From CAWHOW01 sp050013795 (GTDB lineage Bacteria > Bacteroidota > Bacteroidia > Bacteroidales > CG2-30-32-10), in NCBI GenBank assembly GCA_050013795.1, contig JBEKEO010000063.1, positions 1-14,564 of the forward strand: DNA of 14,564 nucleotides, read 5' to 3'. The notes beneath the pieces are model-generated. The model saw only the letters and a program-made list of their open reading frames with translations. It was not told where the DNA came from and searched no databases. Positions 14,552 through 14,564 of the stretch are shown here, one piece after another. The first letter of the stretch is position 1, and each line of letters starts with the position of its first letter. A program made the translations under genes and the position numbers.

Positions 14552-14564
14552 ATAGAAAATTGTT

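Overview
The window reads as chromosomal DNA of a Bacteroidota (Bacteroidetes) bacterium. It is AT-rich. Several starts are preceded by matches to the Bacteroidetes promoter (-7 TAnnTTTG, -33 TTTG), and most starts lack a Shine-Dalgarno sequence. Typical families of the phylum are present: an Oar-like TonB-dependent receptor with an N-terminal carboxypeptidase-regulatory-like domain, a DUF2752 / CCC-motif membrane protein pair, and a secreted M28 peptidase. I see no tRNA, rRNA, CRISPR array, insertion sequence or phage gene.

Left part, minus strand (1-8500). From right to left: a GT4 glycosyltransferase, a DUF2752 protein and a CCC-motif membrane protein, probably one operon ending at a clear terminator near 6540; a bifunctional NAD(P)H-hydrate repair enzyme (epimerase plus dehydratase); the large Oar-like receptor, split by one in-frame TAA at 3264-3266; a hairpin; and a short Ppx/GppA phosphatase with an unusually strong Shine-Dalgarno sequence.

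Middle (8500-11060). A plus-strand gene that looks like a degenerate SGNH-hydrolase relative, with an uncertain start, is divergent from the glycosyltransferase. It converges on a minus-strand exported M28 metallopeptidase of the carboxypeptidase Q type.

Right part, plus strand (11160-14552). This is a self-contained two-gene transcription unit with a good promoter and a strong terminator. The first gene encodes a membrane-anchored coiled-coil protein ending in three 53-residue repeats. The second encodes a cyanophycin-synthetase-like ATP-grasp protein whose Mur-ligase-like C-terminal domain has shrunk and lost its nucleotide-binding loop. This resembles CphA2-type enzymes or an uncharacterised peptide-polymer synthetase, and is the most interesting part of the window.

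How the genes work together: most are unrelated housekeeping or envelope functions. The supported partnerships are the glycosyltransferase/DUF2752/CCC-motif operon (envelope) and the coiled-coil plus ATP-grasp pair, where the membrane protein could position or regulate the synthetase. That last point is inference from co-transcription only.
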